Positions 7,994 to 17,007 are shown, numbered from the stretch's first letter. The stretch is DNA of 34,360 nt from an uncultured Bacteroidota bacterium (GCA_937934705.1 CALGYY010000044.1:1-34360), one strand, 5' to 3'. The notes: generated by a model from the sequence alone, not told the origin. Made by a program: numbers and translations.

Positions 7994-8905
7994 CTATTTT
8001 TTCGTGAGCTGCTGAAATACTTCCTGAATGCTGGCCTGTTCCTTCTTCTGAAGCGAAAGCACGGTAATTCCTTTATCAACAGCAAATCTGAACACATCCG
8101 AACGGATGTCTGCGGAAGCGTCCGATTCAAGTTCCCAGGAATTCCCTGCGAGGGGCCTGGCGGATTTCACTCCCTGGATTTTCAAAAGGGCATTCCTTTC
8201 AACCGCTTTGTCGAATTCAGCAACAACGATACTGTTTCCGCTGAATTTTCCGGCCAGAATGCTGGTCTTGTCATCGGCAACGATAAGTCCTTTATTGATA
8301 ATAATCGCCCTGTCGCAAACCGCCTCTACTTCCTGCATGATATGGGTAGACAGTATCACGGTCTTCTCTTTTCCAATGGTAGTGATCAGGTTTCTGATTT
8401 CGACCAGTTGGTTGGGATCCAAACCGCTGGTGGGTTCATCCAGAATCAACACCTCGGGTTCGTGAATCATAGCCTGGGCCAGGCCCACCCTTTGCCGGTA
8501 ACCCTTTGAAAGCGCCCCGATTTTCTTGCGCTGTTCTGCTTCTATACCGGTTACCGAAATCATTTCCATCACCCGGGCCACTTTGTTCCTGATCTTATAA
8601 ATACCGGCTATAAATGCCAGGTATTCTTTAACATACATATCGAGGTACAGTGGATTGTTCTCGGGCAGGTAGCCAACTTTCCGGCGGACTTCCAGGGATT
8701 GTTCCTGAACATCAAAGCCACAAACCTTTGCAATTCCGGAAGTGGGCGGAATAAAGCAGGCCAGGATCTTCATCATGGTTGATTTGCCTGCACCATTCGG
8801 GCCTAAGAGTCCGACGATTTCTCCGGAGCGGATAATGAAGGAAACGGCATCCAGGGCCTTTTGCTTACCGTAAAGCTTGCTGATCTGAGCAACTTCTATC
8901 GACAT
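7994..8905 (-). CDS. gldA: GldA-type ABC transporter ATP-binding protein
   Basis: A 303-residue ATPase from the ATG at 8903-8905. Walker A GPNGAGKST (35-43), Q-loop region PENNPLY (81-87), signature LSKGYRQRV (132-140), Walker B VLILDEP (152-158) and H-loop H188 are present. The N-terminus (MSIEVAQISKLYGKQKALD) and the whole core closely follow GldA, the ATPase required with GldF and GldG for gliding and linked functions in Bacteroidota. The C-terminal ~90 residues are the usual accessory domain. No gldF or gldG lies in this window, which is common for gldA. Because GldA-like ATPases also occur in non-gliding species, motility cannot be concluded. Confidence 0.85.
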   Translation of the reverse strand: MSIEVAQISKLYGKQKALDAVSFIIRSGEIVGLLGPNGAGKSTMMKILACFIPPTSGIAKVCGFDVQEQSLEVRRKVGYLPENNPLYLDMYVKEYLAFIAGIYKIRNKVARVMEMISVTGIEAEQRKKIGALSKGYRQRVGLAQAMIHEPEVLILDEPTSGLDPNQLVEIRNLITTIGKEKTVILSTHIMQEVEAVCDRAIIINKGLIVADDKTSILAGKFSGNSIVVAEFDKAVERNALLKIQGVKSARPLAGNSWELESDASADIRSDVFRFAVDKGITVLSLQKKEQASIQEVFQQLTKK

Positions 8906-8938
8906 GATCTTGGTTTTGGGTTTTCCCGGCTGAAGGGA

Positions 8939-8946
8939 CAAAGGTA
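8939..8946 (-). promoter_or_regulatory. Candidate -7 element for gldA
   Basis: The minus strand reads TACCTTTG, matching TAnnTTTG, 33 bases before the gldA start and immediately downstream of the terminator at 8955-8991. This suggests gldA is transcribed independently of the peptidase gene. Confidence 0.5.
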
Positions 8947-8954
8947 TAAAATAA

Positions 8955-8991
8955 GCGCAAAAGGCCGTTCATCACTGACGGCCTTTTGCGC
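8955..8991 (-). terminator. Intrinsic terminator after the S9 peptidase gene
   Basis: A perfect 14-bp stem, GCGCAAAAGGCCGT (8955-8968) with ACGGCCTTTTGCGC (8978-8991) and a 9-base loop. On minus it follows the peptidase stop by 19 bases and is followed by a T-rich stretch (TTATTTTA). It probably closes the ATPase-permease-peptidase unit. Confidence 0.75.
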
Positions 8992-9010
8992 ATGGAATGA
9001 TTCAATTCTC

Positions 9011-10924
9011 TTATTCCTTTTTCATGTGTTTGGCCAGGAACTTCTCCATAGCCTCATAGAAATCGAACTGGTTTTCTTCGTTGTAAAAGCCGTGACCTTC
9101 GTTGTCTTTCACCATATATTCAACCTCTACGCCTCGCTTCTTCAGGGCGTCGACCATCTGGTCTGATTCCGCCTTATTGACCCTGGGGTCATTGGCCCCC
9201 TGGGCAACAAAGAGCGGCGCCTTGATCTTGTCGGCGTGGAAAACCGGTGAGGCCTCAGCCATCAGCAGGCTGTCCTTTTTGGGATCACCCACCATTTCAT
9301 ACATCATCTCCATGAAAGGTTTCCAGTAAGGCGGAATGGTCTTCATGAAGGTGAAAAGGTTGGAAACGCCCACATAGTCAACCCCGCAGCAATAGAGATC
9401 AGGAGTATAAGTGAGGCCGGCCAGGGTAGCATATCCTCCGTAACTCGCCCCGTAAATGGCGATGCGGTCCTTGTCTGCAATTCCTTCGCTGATGAGCCAG
9501 TTCACGCCATCGGTGATATCATCCTGCATGGTCTTGCCCCACTGCTTGAAGGAGGCTTCCCAGAAATTCCGGCCGTAACCTGTGGAACCCCTGAAGTTGA
9601 TCTGGAGAACCGCATAACCGCGATTGGCCAGGAATTGTATCTCGGGATTAAACCCCCAGGAATCGCGGTACCACGGACCACCGTGCGGGTTCACCACCAC
9701 GGGTAAATTCTTGTCCTGCCCGCAATTGGGCATGGTCAGATAACCATGAATGGTCAGCCCATCGCGTGATTTAAACTCAATGGGTTTCATCACGGCCATT
9801 TCTTCCGCTTTCAGCCAGGGGCTGACTTCATGAAGCTTTTCCAGCTTTTTGGTGCCGGCATTGTAAAGATAATATGAGCCGAGGGTTCTGTCGCTGTAAG
9901 TACGCACAATAAACTGATCCTCGTTTTTGGTCATCGCACTGAAACTGACTTCTACCTCTTCATTGACCTGTTTGGCCACGTCTTCAAAGATGGCCTTGAT
10001 CTCATTGTCAAAGAAGTGACGCTCACGTTTCCATGAGGTGTAGCTGGCTGCGGTGATCACTTTACGTTTCCGGGAATAGCTCAGCTGGCTGACATCATAA
10101 TCGGGATTCTCGTAAATGATCTTAACTTCCTTTTTTTCGGCCAGGTTGTATTCAACAATAGCGGTTTTATCACGACCGATATTAGATGCTGCATAAATGT
10201 TCTGATTGTCGAAAGTGAAAAACAGCGGATCCAGCGATTCCCTGAAGTTGGTCGTGATAATCACTTCAAAAGCATCCTTTTCGGTGGCCCTGTATAACAA
10301 AGAACGATTTACACCATCGGTGGCCACGGCAATTCTCAACTTGCCTTCATGGTCGGTCATCCATGACTCGATGTTTCCCGGGTTTTCGGCGATCATCTCC
10401 ATTTTGCCGGTCACAATATTCAGGCGGTAGGCGTCGAAGATCTCCTTATTCCGTTTGTTCAGCCCGATGATGACTTCGTCGGGAATATCTTCCAGGCGAT
10501 CGATGATCTGTGTGGTGACCGAATCAAAATCGGTCAGGCAGATCAGGCTGCTTCCGTCTGCATTGACGCCCCAGAGCCTGAAGTTTTCATCACCCCCCTT
10601 ATCTTTGAGGAAGAGGATGCGGTTTTCATTAGCCCAGAAGTACATTCCGATATCGCGGTTCTTTTCCTCTGTCAGCCTTACGACTTCTTCTTTCCCGATT
10701 TCCTGCACGAAAATGTTCAATCGGGTTTCCCAGGGTGCAAGGTAAGACAGGTACTTCCCGTCAGGCGATATCTGAAAGCCTGTTTTCTCGGGGTTTTTAA
10801 AGAAATCCTTCAGCGGAACCTGTTTGATATCGCAGTCACCTGCTGAATGACCACAGCCTCCCAGGATAAAAGGGAGAGCCAGAAACAATGCTGCCCAGGC
10901 AGCTACATTCATCATCCTTTTCAT
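9011..10924 (-). CDS. S9-family prolyl oligopeptidase-like lipoprotein
   Basis: A 637-residue serine peptidase of the acylaminoacyl/dipeptidyl peptidase type. A lipoprotein signal ends LGGC with Cys24 as lipidation site, so it is an exported, membrane-anchored enzyme. Residues of about 40-375 form the beta-propeller that limits substrate size; the alpha/beta-hydrolase domain covers about 385-637. The catalytic triad is Ser494 (GASYGGY), Asp579 (GANDPRV) and His611 (EGHGF), with oxyanion motif HGG at 414-416. It should cleave short peptides in the periplasm or at the surface. It lies 40 bases after an ABC permease gene with no TAnnTTTG element between them, so cotranscription is likely. Confidence 0.93.
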   Translation of the reverse strand: MKRMMNVAAWAALFLALPFILGGCGHSAGDCDIKQVPLKDFFKNPEKTGFQISPDGKYLSYLAPWETRLNIFVQEIGKEEVVRLTEEKNRDIGMYFWANENRILFLKDKGGDENFRLWGVNADGSSLICLTDFDSVTTQIIDRLEDIPDEVIIGLNKRNKEIFDAYRLNIVTGKMEMIAENPGNIESWMTDHEGKLRIAVATDGVNRSLLYRATEKDAFEVIITTNFRESLDPLFFTFDNQNIYAASNIGRDKTAIVEYNLAEKKEVKIIYENPDYDVSQLSYSRKRKVITAASYTSWKRERHFFDNEIKAIFEDVAKQVNEEVEVSFSAMTKNEDQFIVRTYSDRTLGSYYLYNAGTKKLEKLHEVSPWLKAEEMAVMKPIEFKSRDGLTIHGYLTMPNCGQDKNLPVVVNPHGGPWYRDSWGFNPEIQFLANRGYAVLQINFRGSTGYGRNFWEASFKQWGKTMQDDITDGVNWLISEGIADKDRIAIYGASYGGYATLAGLTYTPDLYCCGVDYVGVSNLFTFMKTIPPYWKPFMEMMYEMVGDPKKDSLLMAEASPVFHADKIKAPLFVAQGANDPRVNKAESDQMVDALKKRGVEVEYMVKDNEGHGFYNEENQFDFYEAMEKFLAKHMKKE

Positions 10925-10964
10925 AATTTCAATTTTTGGTTCATTCTGGTTAATAGTTCATAAT

Positions 10965-13379
10965 CTATCCGTTATGCTTAATATTTCCTGCTATGTTGAT
11001 TCCTGATGCCCTGATGGCAGGGATCAGTACTGTTAAGAAGGCACTCATCAGGGTAATGCCCACGGCCACGAAGAAGCTCCACCAGGGGAAAGTGGTCCTG
11101 AAGGCGAAATGCGAAAGCCAGTTCAGAGAGATCCACAACGCTCCGGGTATGGAGAAGAAGGCGGAAACTGCCACCAAAACCATAAAAGAGCGGAACTGGA
11201 GCCAGGTCAGGGTCCATACCGAACCGCCCAGCAGTTTCCTCATGGCTGTTTCTTTTGACCTGGATTCGATGGAATAGGAAACCAGCCCGAGCAAACCCAG
11301 GCAGGCGATACAAATGGCCAAAAGCGAGGATACAATGGCCAGTCGTGACAATTTATGGTCGTTCACATAGAGTTTATTCAGTTCATCGCTTAGGTATGAC
11401 CAGGTGAAGGGATGGGGCAGCCGGTAAGTATTCCAGCATTGCTCAATGAAAGCCAGGGCTTCCTGTTCGCGGCCTTCTTCTACCCTGACGATCATGTAAC
11501 GGGTATAAAAAGCCCTTTCTTCGGGACTCTCTTTGAGGTTGAGCACAAAGGGCTGTATGGCAGAATAGAGGCTGTTGGTATGAAAATCCCTGACAACGCC
11601 TGTTATTTTTTCTTCACCGTTGTATGAGGAGAATTTTTTACCCAGGGCCTCTTCGTTGCTGGTATAACCCATGTAACGCACCATGGCCTCGTTTACAAGT
11701 ATGGCCTTGCTTCGGTCGTTCACACTGTCGCTGCAATAATCACGGCCAGCCACAATTTCCATCTGCATAACTTTAACAAAGTCTTCCCTGACAACAAGGG
11801 TGGGAAAATAATACCACTGGTCTTCGAGATATCCGTGCGGCCTGAATTCATGCGTGTTGTGAAAAGCTCCGGGAATATCTTCCGAACCGGTAACGGCTTT
11901 AATGTATGGGGATTTTAATAGTTGCGCCTTCATTTCATCAAAGCGGACGGTCATTTTGGTGTTCTCGATATTGATCAGGATCAACTGCTCCTGATTGAAC
12001 CCCAGATCTTTTTTTTCTGTATACCGCACCTGGCAGATCAAGACGATGGTACAAACAATCAATATGCTGGCGAGGGCAAACTGCAGCACCACAAGAGACT
12101 GGCGGAGGTAGCCTGATTTCAGTCCGGGTTTGAACACTCCTCTCAGCACCGCGATCGGTCTGAAAGAAGACATGTAGAACGCAGGATACAAACCGGCCAG
12201 CAGGCTCAGGGTCAGAAGAGAAGCGGGCAGTATCCAGATCAGCTCCCATTGAAACAATATCCCGGGGTCCAGGTTCTTTCCGGTGAATTCGTTGAACAGG
12301 GGGAGTGATAATTCCACCCAGGCCAGGGCCAGAAGAATGGAGCAGGCCACGACCAGGGCCGCTTCGGTCACGAACTGTGCAATCAGTTGTATGCGGAGCG
12401 CCCCAAGGGTTTTACGCATTCCGATCTCCCGGGCGCGGTTTGCAGAACGCGCCGTTGATAGATTCATGAAGTTGATACAGGCGATCACAATAATAAATAT
12501 TGCTATTATGATCAATATGTAAACATATTTAATGTTTCCGTTTTCCTGTATTTCATAGTCCAGATTACTTTTCAGGTGAATATCGGTCAGTGGCTGCAGC
12601 CATGCATTGGAAATACTTACTTTTCCGGCCTGGATGTGCTCCCGCATGAAACCGGGAAGCACCTGATCAACCGCTTCACGGGATACGCCTTCTTTAAGCA
12701 GTACATACGTCCAGCAAGGGTTCCATATCCATCCCCGGAGCATTGAAGGTTTGTAGATCTTCCTCAGTGTGCTCATGGAAGCCAGAAAATCGTAGCGAAA
12801 ATGAGACTGCGCAGGAATGTCGCTGAAGACGGCGGTAACGGTCAGGGGAAGTCCGCTGCCGAAGGCCATGGTCTTTCCCACGGGATCTGTGCTTCCGAAA
12901 TACTTCAGCGCCATACGCTCTGATATCATCATGGATCCGGCCGTATCGAGCGGATGCAGGGAGTCTCCTTTAATAATATTTAAATCAAAAATATCTGTGA
13001 TGCTTGAATCTGCAAGAAAGAAGTTCTTTTCATAATGTTTCTCTTTCCCGTAAGTCATCAGGTGCTGTTTCGCCTGAAAATTAAAGAAGCGGCACACGGC
13101 TTCAATCTTGTCCGGATGTTCTTTCTGGAGGGTTGGGGCCAGGGGAAATGCACAGCTGGATGCTTTTTCGCCCACTCCGTTCAGGTCAAGGCTGGTCGCT
13201 ACCCTGAAGATGCGGTCAGCCCTGGAATGATAGCGGTCATAACTCAGTTCATCGGTGACATAAAAGACAATGAGGATAAAGGCCGCAATCCCGATACTGA
13301 AACCGCCTATATTGAGCGCGGCCTGAGCCGGGTGCTTCACCAGATTACGAAGCGCTATTTTCAGATAATTGGCCAACAT
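10965..13379 (-). CDS. MacB/FtsX-type ABC transporter permease
   Basis: An 804-residue permease with the duplicated Bacteroidota layout. A first transmembrane helix at about 23-41 is followed by a periplasmic MacB_PCD-like domain to about 283, then three helices (about 286-305, 335-358, 380-403) around the FtsX motif RAREIGMRKTLGA. The second half repeats this: a helix at about 428-449, a second periplasmic domain, then three C-terminal helices around SRSKETAMRKLLGG. Such permeases drive mechanotransmission or export of peptides, lipoproteins or toxic compounds rather than import. It starts 12 bases after its ATPase. The ATG is at 13377-13379. Substrate is unknown; the downstream S9 peptidase points to peptides. 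Confidence 0.92.
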   Translation of the reverse strand: MLANYLKIALRNLVKHPAQAALNIGGFSIGIAAFILIVFYVTDELSYDRYHSRADRIFRVATSLDLNGVGEKASSCAFPLAPTLQKEHPDKIEAVCRFFNFQAKQHLMTYGKEKHYEKNFFLADSSITDIFDLNIIKGDSLHPLDTAGSMMISERMALKYFGSTDPVGKTMAFGSGLPLTVTAVFSDIPAQSHFRYDFLASMSTLRKIYKPSMLRGWIWNPCWTYVLLKEGVSREAVDQVLPGFMREHIQAGKVSISNAWLQPLTDIHLKSNLDYEIQENGNIKYVYILIIIAIFIIVIACINFMNLSTARSANRAREIGMRKTLGALRIQLIAQFVTEAALVVACSILLALAWVELSLPLFNEFTGKNLDPGILFQWELIWILPASLLTLSLLAGLYPAFYMSSFRPIAVLRGVFKPGLKSGYLRQSLVVLQFALASILIVCTIVLICQVRYTEKKDLGFNQEQLILINIENTKMTVRFDEMKAQLLKSPYIKAVTGSEDIPGAFHNTHEFRPHGYLEDQWYYFPTLVVREDFVKVMQMEIVAGRDYCSDSVNDRSKAILVNEAMVRYMGYTSNEEALGKKFSSYNGEEKITGVVRDFHTNSLYSAIQPFVLNLKESPEERAFYTRYMIVRVEEGREQEALAFIEQCWNTYRLPHPFTWSYLSDELNKLYVNDHKLSRLAIVSSLLAICIACLGLLGLVSYSIESRSKETAMRKLLGGSVWTLTWLQFRSFMVLVAVSAFFSIPGALWISLNWLSHFAFRTTFPWWSFFVAVGITLMSAFLTVLIPAIRASGINIAGNIKHNG

Positions 13380-13391
13380 ATATCCTGAGCG

Positions 13392-14087
13392 TTACACTAA
13401 AAATTTCGTTCGTATGTCTTCACTTACGACCTGCCCGTCGAACAAACGGATGACCCGTTGGGCATAGTCCGCATCGCGCTGGGAGTGCGTGACCATGACG
13501 ATGGTTGTCCCTTCTTCATTCAGCTTTCCGAGCAGCCGCATGACTTCTTCACCGTGCGTTGAATCCAGATTCCCTGTGGGTTCATCAGCGAGGATCAGTG
13601 AAGGAGAGGCCACCATGGCGCGGGCAATGGCGGCTCTTTGCTGCTGTCCCCCTGATAGCTGCGGCGGATAATAACGGGCCCTGTGCCGGAGATCAAGCTG
13701 TTCCAGTCTTTCATAAACCATTTTCTTTCTCTCTGCGGGCCGTATCCCCAGATAAATCAAAGGAAGTTCAATGTTTTCAAACACACTGAGCGCATCAATC
13801 AGGTTGAAACCCTGGAAGACGTAGCCGATATTCTTCTTTCGCAAAAAGCTCCTCTGCCTTTCACCCAGGCGGTCGGCCTGTTTGCCCATGAACCAATATT
13901 CACCGGAGGTGATGTGGTCGATCATACCCAGGATATTCAGCAAAGTGGTTTTGCCGCAGCCCGATGGCCCCATCACGGATACAAATTCGCCTTTATTCAC
14001 CTGTATGCTCACTTTATTAAGGGCTATGGTAGCTACTTCATTGGCGTGAAAAACCCTGCTGGCAGCTTTTGTTCTGATCACTTCCAT
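13392..14087 (-). CDS. MacB/LolD-like ABC transporter ATPase
   Basis: A 231-residue ATPase, counted from the ATG at 14085-14087 (MEVIRTKAASRVF). An open frame extends another 100 codons upstream but has no family similarity and covers the regulatory region. Walker A GPSGCGKTT, Q-loop in GYVFQGFNLIDAL, signature LSGGQQQR, Walker B LILADEPTGNLDS and H-loop VTHS are intact. LSGGQQQRAAIARA plus DEPTGNLDS is the MacB/LolD/FtsE type that pairs with FtsX permeases, as encoded next. The upstream region carries a sigma-54-like element instead of a TAnnTTTG box, with a sigma-54 activator gene divergent from it. Confidence 0.93.
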   Translation of the reverse strand: MEVIRTKAASRVFHANEVATIALNKVSIQVNKGEFVSVMGPSGCGKTTLLNILGMIDHITSGEYWFMGKQADRLGERQRSFLRKKNIGYVFQGFNLIDALSVFENIELPLIYLGIRPAERKKMVYERLEQLDLRHRARYYPPQLSGGQQQRAAIARAMVASPSLILADEPTGNLDSTHGEEVMRLLGKLNEEGTTIVMVTHSQRDADYAQRVIRLFDGQVVSEDIRTKFLV

Positions 14088-14132
14088 GTTAAGGCTGGTT
14101 TTGTTGAATGGCTTCCCTGAGATTTTCATCAG

Positions 14133-14147
14133 ACCAAGGATGTGCCA
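14133..14147 (-). promoter_or_regulatory. Sigma-54-like promoter candidate for the ABC transporter genes
   Basis: The minus strand reads CTGGCAC, then ATCCT, then TGGT. The -24 element TGGCAC (14147-14142) is perfect. The -12 element (14136-14133) is TGGT instead of TTGC, so it matches only in part. The predicted start of transcription is near 14121, giving a 34-base leader to the ATG at 14087. Confidence 0.35.
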
Positions 14148-14206
14148 GTCTTTTATGTGGCTGTTTTCGTGCGCTTTATAAGCGAGTCCCTTTTTTATTC
14201 TGTAAA

Positions 14207-14252
14207 AAAAATGTACGCCTGCGCCCACTGGTGTCCGCATTCGTACATTTTT
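14207..14252. promoter_or_regulatory. 11-bp inverted repeat, candidate activator-binding site
   Basis: AAAAATGTACG (14207-14217) and CGTACATTTTT (14242-14252) are perfect inverted copies separated by 24 bases. Between them lies a second, imperfect dyad beginning TGCG and ending CGCA around CCACTGG. The centre is about 108 bases upstream of the predicted sigma-54 start site on minus, the usual distance for an NtrC-type enhancer, and about 56 bases upstream of the regulator gene on plus. Confidence 0.5.
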
Positions 14253-14285
14253 AATACTTTTACCTTTTGATTTGCAAATTGGTGA

Positions 14286-15665
14286 ATGATGGAAAAAATT
14301 GATGCCCGGGTTCTGATCATCGACGATGATCCCGATGTACTGACGGCTGCCAGGATATTTTTGCGGCAGCATGTGAAAACCGTTCATACAGAGGCAGACC
14401 CGGGTCAGGCCTTATCACAGATACAGGCTGATCCATATGATGTGATTTTTCTTGATATGAATTTTTCAAGGGATGCCATCAGCGGGAAAGAGGGATTCTG
14501 GTGGATGGATCAGATCCTGCAGCATGATCCTGCGGCGGTGATCATACTGATCACGGCCTTCGGGGACGTGGAACTGGCGGTTCAGGCCATACAGGAGGGG
14601 GCCAGTAATTTTCTGCTGAAGCCATGGGACAACAGCCGTTTGCTGGCCACATTGACTGCAGCGCTGAGACAGCGTAAATCGCTGGTGGAATCACAGCAGT
14701 TGAAAAGCATTAACCGTACACTGAGTTCAGATACGGAGGATGACAGCATCCGGCTGATCGGGGAGGCACCATCAATGAAGAAGGTTCTTGCCACAGCGAT
14801 GAAAGTGGCGCCGACGGATGCGAACGTTCTTATTCTCGGTGAGAACGGAACAGGGAAAGAAGTAATCGCACGGGCCATACACCAGGCGTCTTCCCGCAGC
14901 GGAAAGGGTTTTGTGGGTGTAGATCTCGGCGCCATTACGGAAACTTTGTTTGAGAGTGAATTATTCGGTTACCGAAAAGGGGCCTTCACGGATGCCCGTG
15001 AAGACCGGGCGGGACGCTTTGAAGTGGCCGACGGAGGCACGATATTCCTTGATGAAATTGGCAATCTGAGCCAGGGTCTTCAGTCGAAACTGCTCACAGT
15101 ACTTCAGAGCCGCCGGGTGACTCGCCTGGGGACTTCGCGGGAGATTCCGGTGGATGTGAGACTGATTTGCGCGACCAATATGCCTTTATATCAGATGGTC
15201 AAAGCCGGGAAATTCAGGCAGGACCTGTTGTACAGGATCAACACGGTGGAGATTAACGTTCCCCCGCTGCGTGAACGGCTGGAAGATCTTCCTCTGCTGG
15301 CCAATTACTTTCTTGAATTGTATTGCACAAAATACAAAATGCCGGGCAAGCGTATCCCTGAGCAGGTTTTCAGAAGGCTCGAGAAACACCACTGGCCGGG
15401 GAATATCAGGGAGCTGCAGCATGCGGTGGAGCGAGCAGTGATCATGAGTGAGTCTGTGGTTCTGGAGGCTGCTGATTTTCTTGGCGGTCTTCCTGATAAT
15501 CCTGAGGGGATCAGTTTACCAGAACATATGAATCTGAGTGAAGCTGAAAAAATAATGATCAGGAAAGTGGTGGAAAAACACGGGGGTAACATCAGCAGGG
15601 CCGCCCGTGAGCTGGGTCTGACCCGTGCTTCATTATACAGAAGAATGGAGAAATATGATATTTAA
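14286..15665 (+). CDS. NtrC-family sigma-54-dependent response regulator
   Basis: A 459-residue activator. The receiver domain (1-125) has the acidic pocket IIDDDPD, phospho-acceptor Asp57 (YDVIFLDM) and Lys112. The AAA+ domain (about 155-390) has Walker A GENGTGKE (185-192), the sigma-54 contact loop KGAFTDA (231-237; GAFTGA with Asp for the second Gly), Walker B GGTIFLDEIGN (250-260) and sensor and arginine-finger regions. A Fis-type helix-turn-helix ends the protein (NISRAARELGLTRASLYRR). Start is ATG 14286 or the adjacent ATG 14289. It overlaps the kinase gene by 11 bases and is divergent from the ABC transporter genes it probably activates. Confidence 0.95.
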   Translation: MMEKIDARVLIIDDDPDVLTAARIFLRQHVKTVHTEADPGQALSQIQADPYDVIFLDMNFSRDAISGKEGFWWMDQILQHDPAAVIILITAFGDVELAVQAIQEGASNFLLKPWDNSRLLATLTAALRQRKSLVESQQLKSINRTLSSDTEDDSIRLIGEAPSMKKVLATAMKVAPTDANVLILGENGTGKEVIARAIHQASSRSGKGFVGVDLGAITETLFESELFGYRKGAFTDAREDRAGRFEVADGGTIFLDEIGNLSQGLQSKLLTVLQSRRVTRLGTSREIPVDVRLICATNMPLYQMVKAGKFRQDLLYRINTVEINVPPLRERLEDLPLLANYFLELYCTKYKMPGKRIPEQVFRRLEKHHWPGNIRELQHAVERAVIMSESVVLEAADFLGGLPDNPEGISLPEHMNLSEAEKIMIRKVVEKHGGNISRAARELGLTRASLYRRMEKYDI

Positions 15666-17007
15666 AAACTTCAGGTTACTGGCGGTTTTGTATGCTGTCG
15701 GATGGGCTGCGTGTCTGTCGGCCGCTGTCAGTCTGTTCCTGACGACTGATTTTATTTTTCTGCCTGTGATCCTGATCCTGGTTTCCCTGGGGTTTCTGAT
15801 CCTTCTGATCTCTCTTGCAGAGAGCAACAACCGCCGGATGAAGCGGTTTTTCGAGGCCATCAGTTTCGATGATTTCTCTCTCAGTTTTACTTCATCTTTC
15901 AGGGGCCGCTCATTTGATGATCTGAACAAAAGCTTCAATGAAGTGGTTCAGCGATTCAGGGACAACCGTATTGAGAAGGAGGAGCATTACCAGTACCTGC
16001 TGACTATTGTAGAACACATCAGTATCGGGATCATTGTTTTCAATCGTTCAGGAAAGGTTGACCTGGTGAATAATGCGCTCAGGCGCATGCTGAGGATACC
16101 GGCACTGCAAAACATCAGCGAGCTGAAAGGCATAGATGAGGCTTTCGGAAAAATGGTGCAGGAGTTAAAAGGGGGTGAAAATGGTCTGAGCAAGATCTTT
16201 CTGGGTAATGAATTGATGCGACTTTCGATATACGCCACTGAATTCCGTATGAGGGGTGAGGAATACATGCTGGTCAGCATTCAGAATATTCATGGGGAAC
16301 TTGAAGAAAACGAAATTGAATCGTGGCAGAAACTGACCCGGGTTCTCACGCATGAAATCATGAATTCCATTACCCCGATCGTATCGCTGGCCGGCAGTAT
16401 GCGGGGATTGATTGAAACCGGAAACACCTTGCAACAGGAGGATATCCGGCTCGGCGCGGAAGAGGCTGCGGAGATGAAAGAAGCCTTGCAGGCCATAGAG
16501 AACAGGAGTGCCGGCTTGCTTCGTTTTGTTGACATATACCGTAACCTGACCCGGATTCCGCGTCCGGGTTTCAGGCACATACCTGTCAGGGATTTGTTTA
16601 ACCGCGCCGGCAGTTTGCTGCAGCGTGATCTGGACCAACAGGGGATACGGTTCGAAACACAGGTTTTTCCAGAAAACCTGATGGTTACAGCCGACCCCGA
16701 CCTGGTTGAGCAGGTCCTGATCAATCTCATCCTGAATGCCGCATATGCTCTCAGGGAAACCCGGAGTCCGGCCATTAGTATGACGGCATTTGCAGAAGGC
16801 AGCAGTGTTTATCTGCAGGTAAGCGATAACGGTCCCGGAATACCTTCGGACCTGATGGATAAAATTTTTATCCCGTTTTTTACTTCTAAGAAGGATGGTT
16901 CGGGCATTGGACTCAGCCTGGCCCGGCAGATCATGCATTTACACAAAGGCACGATTTACGTGCGATCCACGCCGGGAGAAAGCACCACCTTTACCCTCGT
17001 TTTTTAG
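15655..17007 (+). CDS. Membrane sensor histidine kinase, partner of the NtrC-type regulator
   Basis: A 450-residue kinase from the ATG at 15655-15657, inside the last codons of the regulator gene (translational coupling). Two transmembrane helices at about 7-29 and 34-54 flank almost no periplasmic loop, so sensing is probably within the membrane or cytoplasm. A linker (55-110) and a PAS domain (about 112-215) follow. The H-box is RVLTHEIMNSITPI with His233, the N-box is NLILNAAYAL with Asn361, G1 is DNGPGIP (391-397) and G2 is GSGIGL (415-420). Kinases of this NtrB-like form with almost no external loop are commonly paired with sigma-54 regulators. The gene overlaps the convergent methyltransferase gene by 4 bases. 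Confidence 0.93.
   Translation: MIFKNFRLLAVLYAVGWAACLSAAVSLFLTTDFIFLPVILILVSLGFLILLISLAESNNRRMKRFFEAISFDDFSLSFTSSFRGRSFDDLNKSFNEVVQRFRDNRIEKEEHYQYLLTIVEHISIGIIVFNRSGKVDLVNNALRRMLRIPALQNISELKGIDEAFGKMVQELKGGENGLSKIFLGNELMRLSIYATEFRMRGEEYMLVSIQNIHGELEENEIESWQKLTRVLTHEIMNSITPIVSLAGSMRGLIETGNTLQQEDIRLGAEEAAEMKEALQAIENRSAGLLRFVDIYRNLTRIPRPGFRHIPVRDLFNRAGSLLQRDLDQQGIRFETQVFPENLMVTADPDLVEQVLINLILNAAYALRETRSPAISMTAFAEGSSVYLQVSDNGPGIPSDLMDKIFIPFFTSKKDGSGIGLSLARQIMHLHKGTIYVRSTPGESTTFTLVF

Noticed and set aside
14088..14387. 100-codon N-terminal extension of the ABC ATPase frame
   Set aside because: It lacks family similarity, would overlap the divergent regulator gene, and crosses the sigma-54-like element and dyad. 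The ATG at 14087 gives a normal-length ATPase.
16165..16938. 257-codon open frame opposite the histidine kinase gene
   Set aside because: No recognisable motifs; the plus strand contains intact H, N and G boxes in the same interval.
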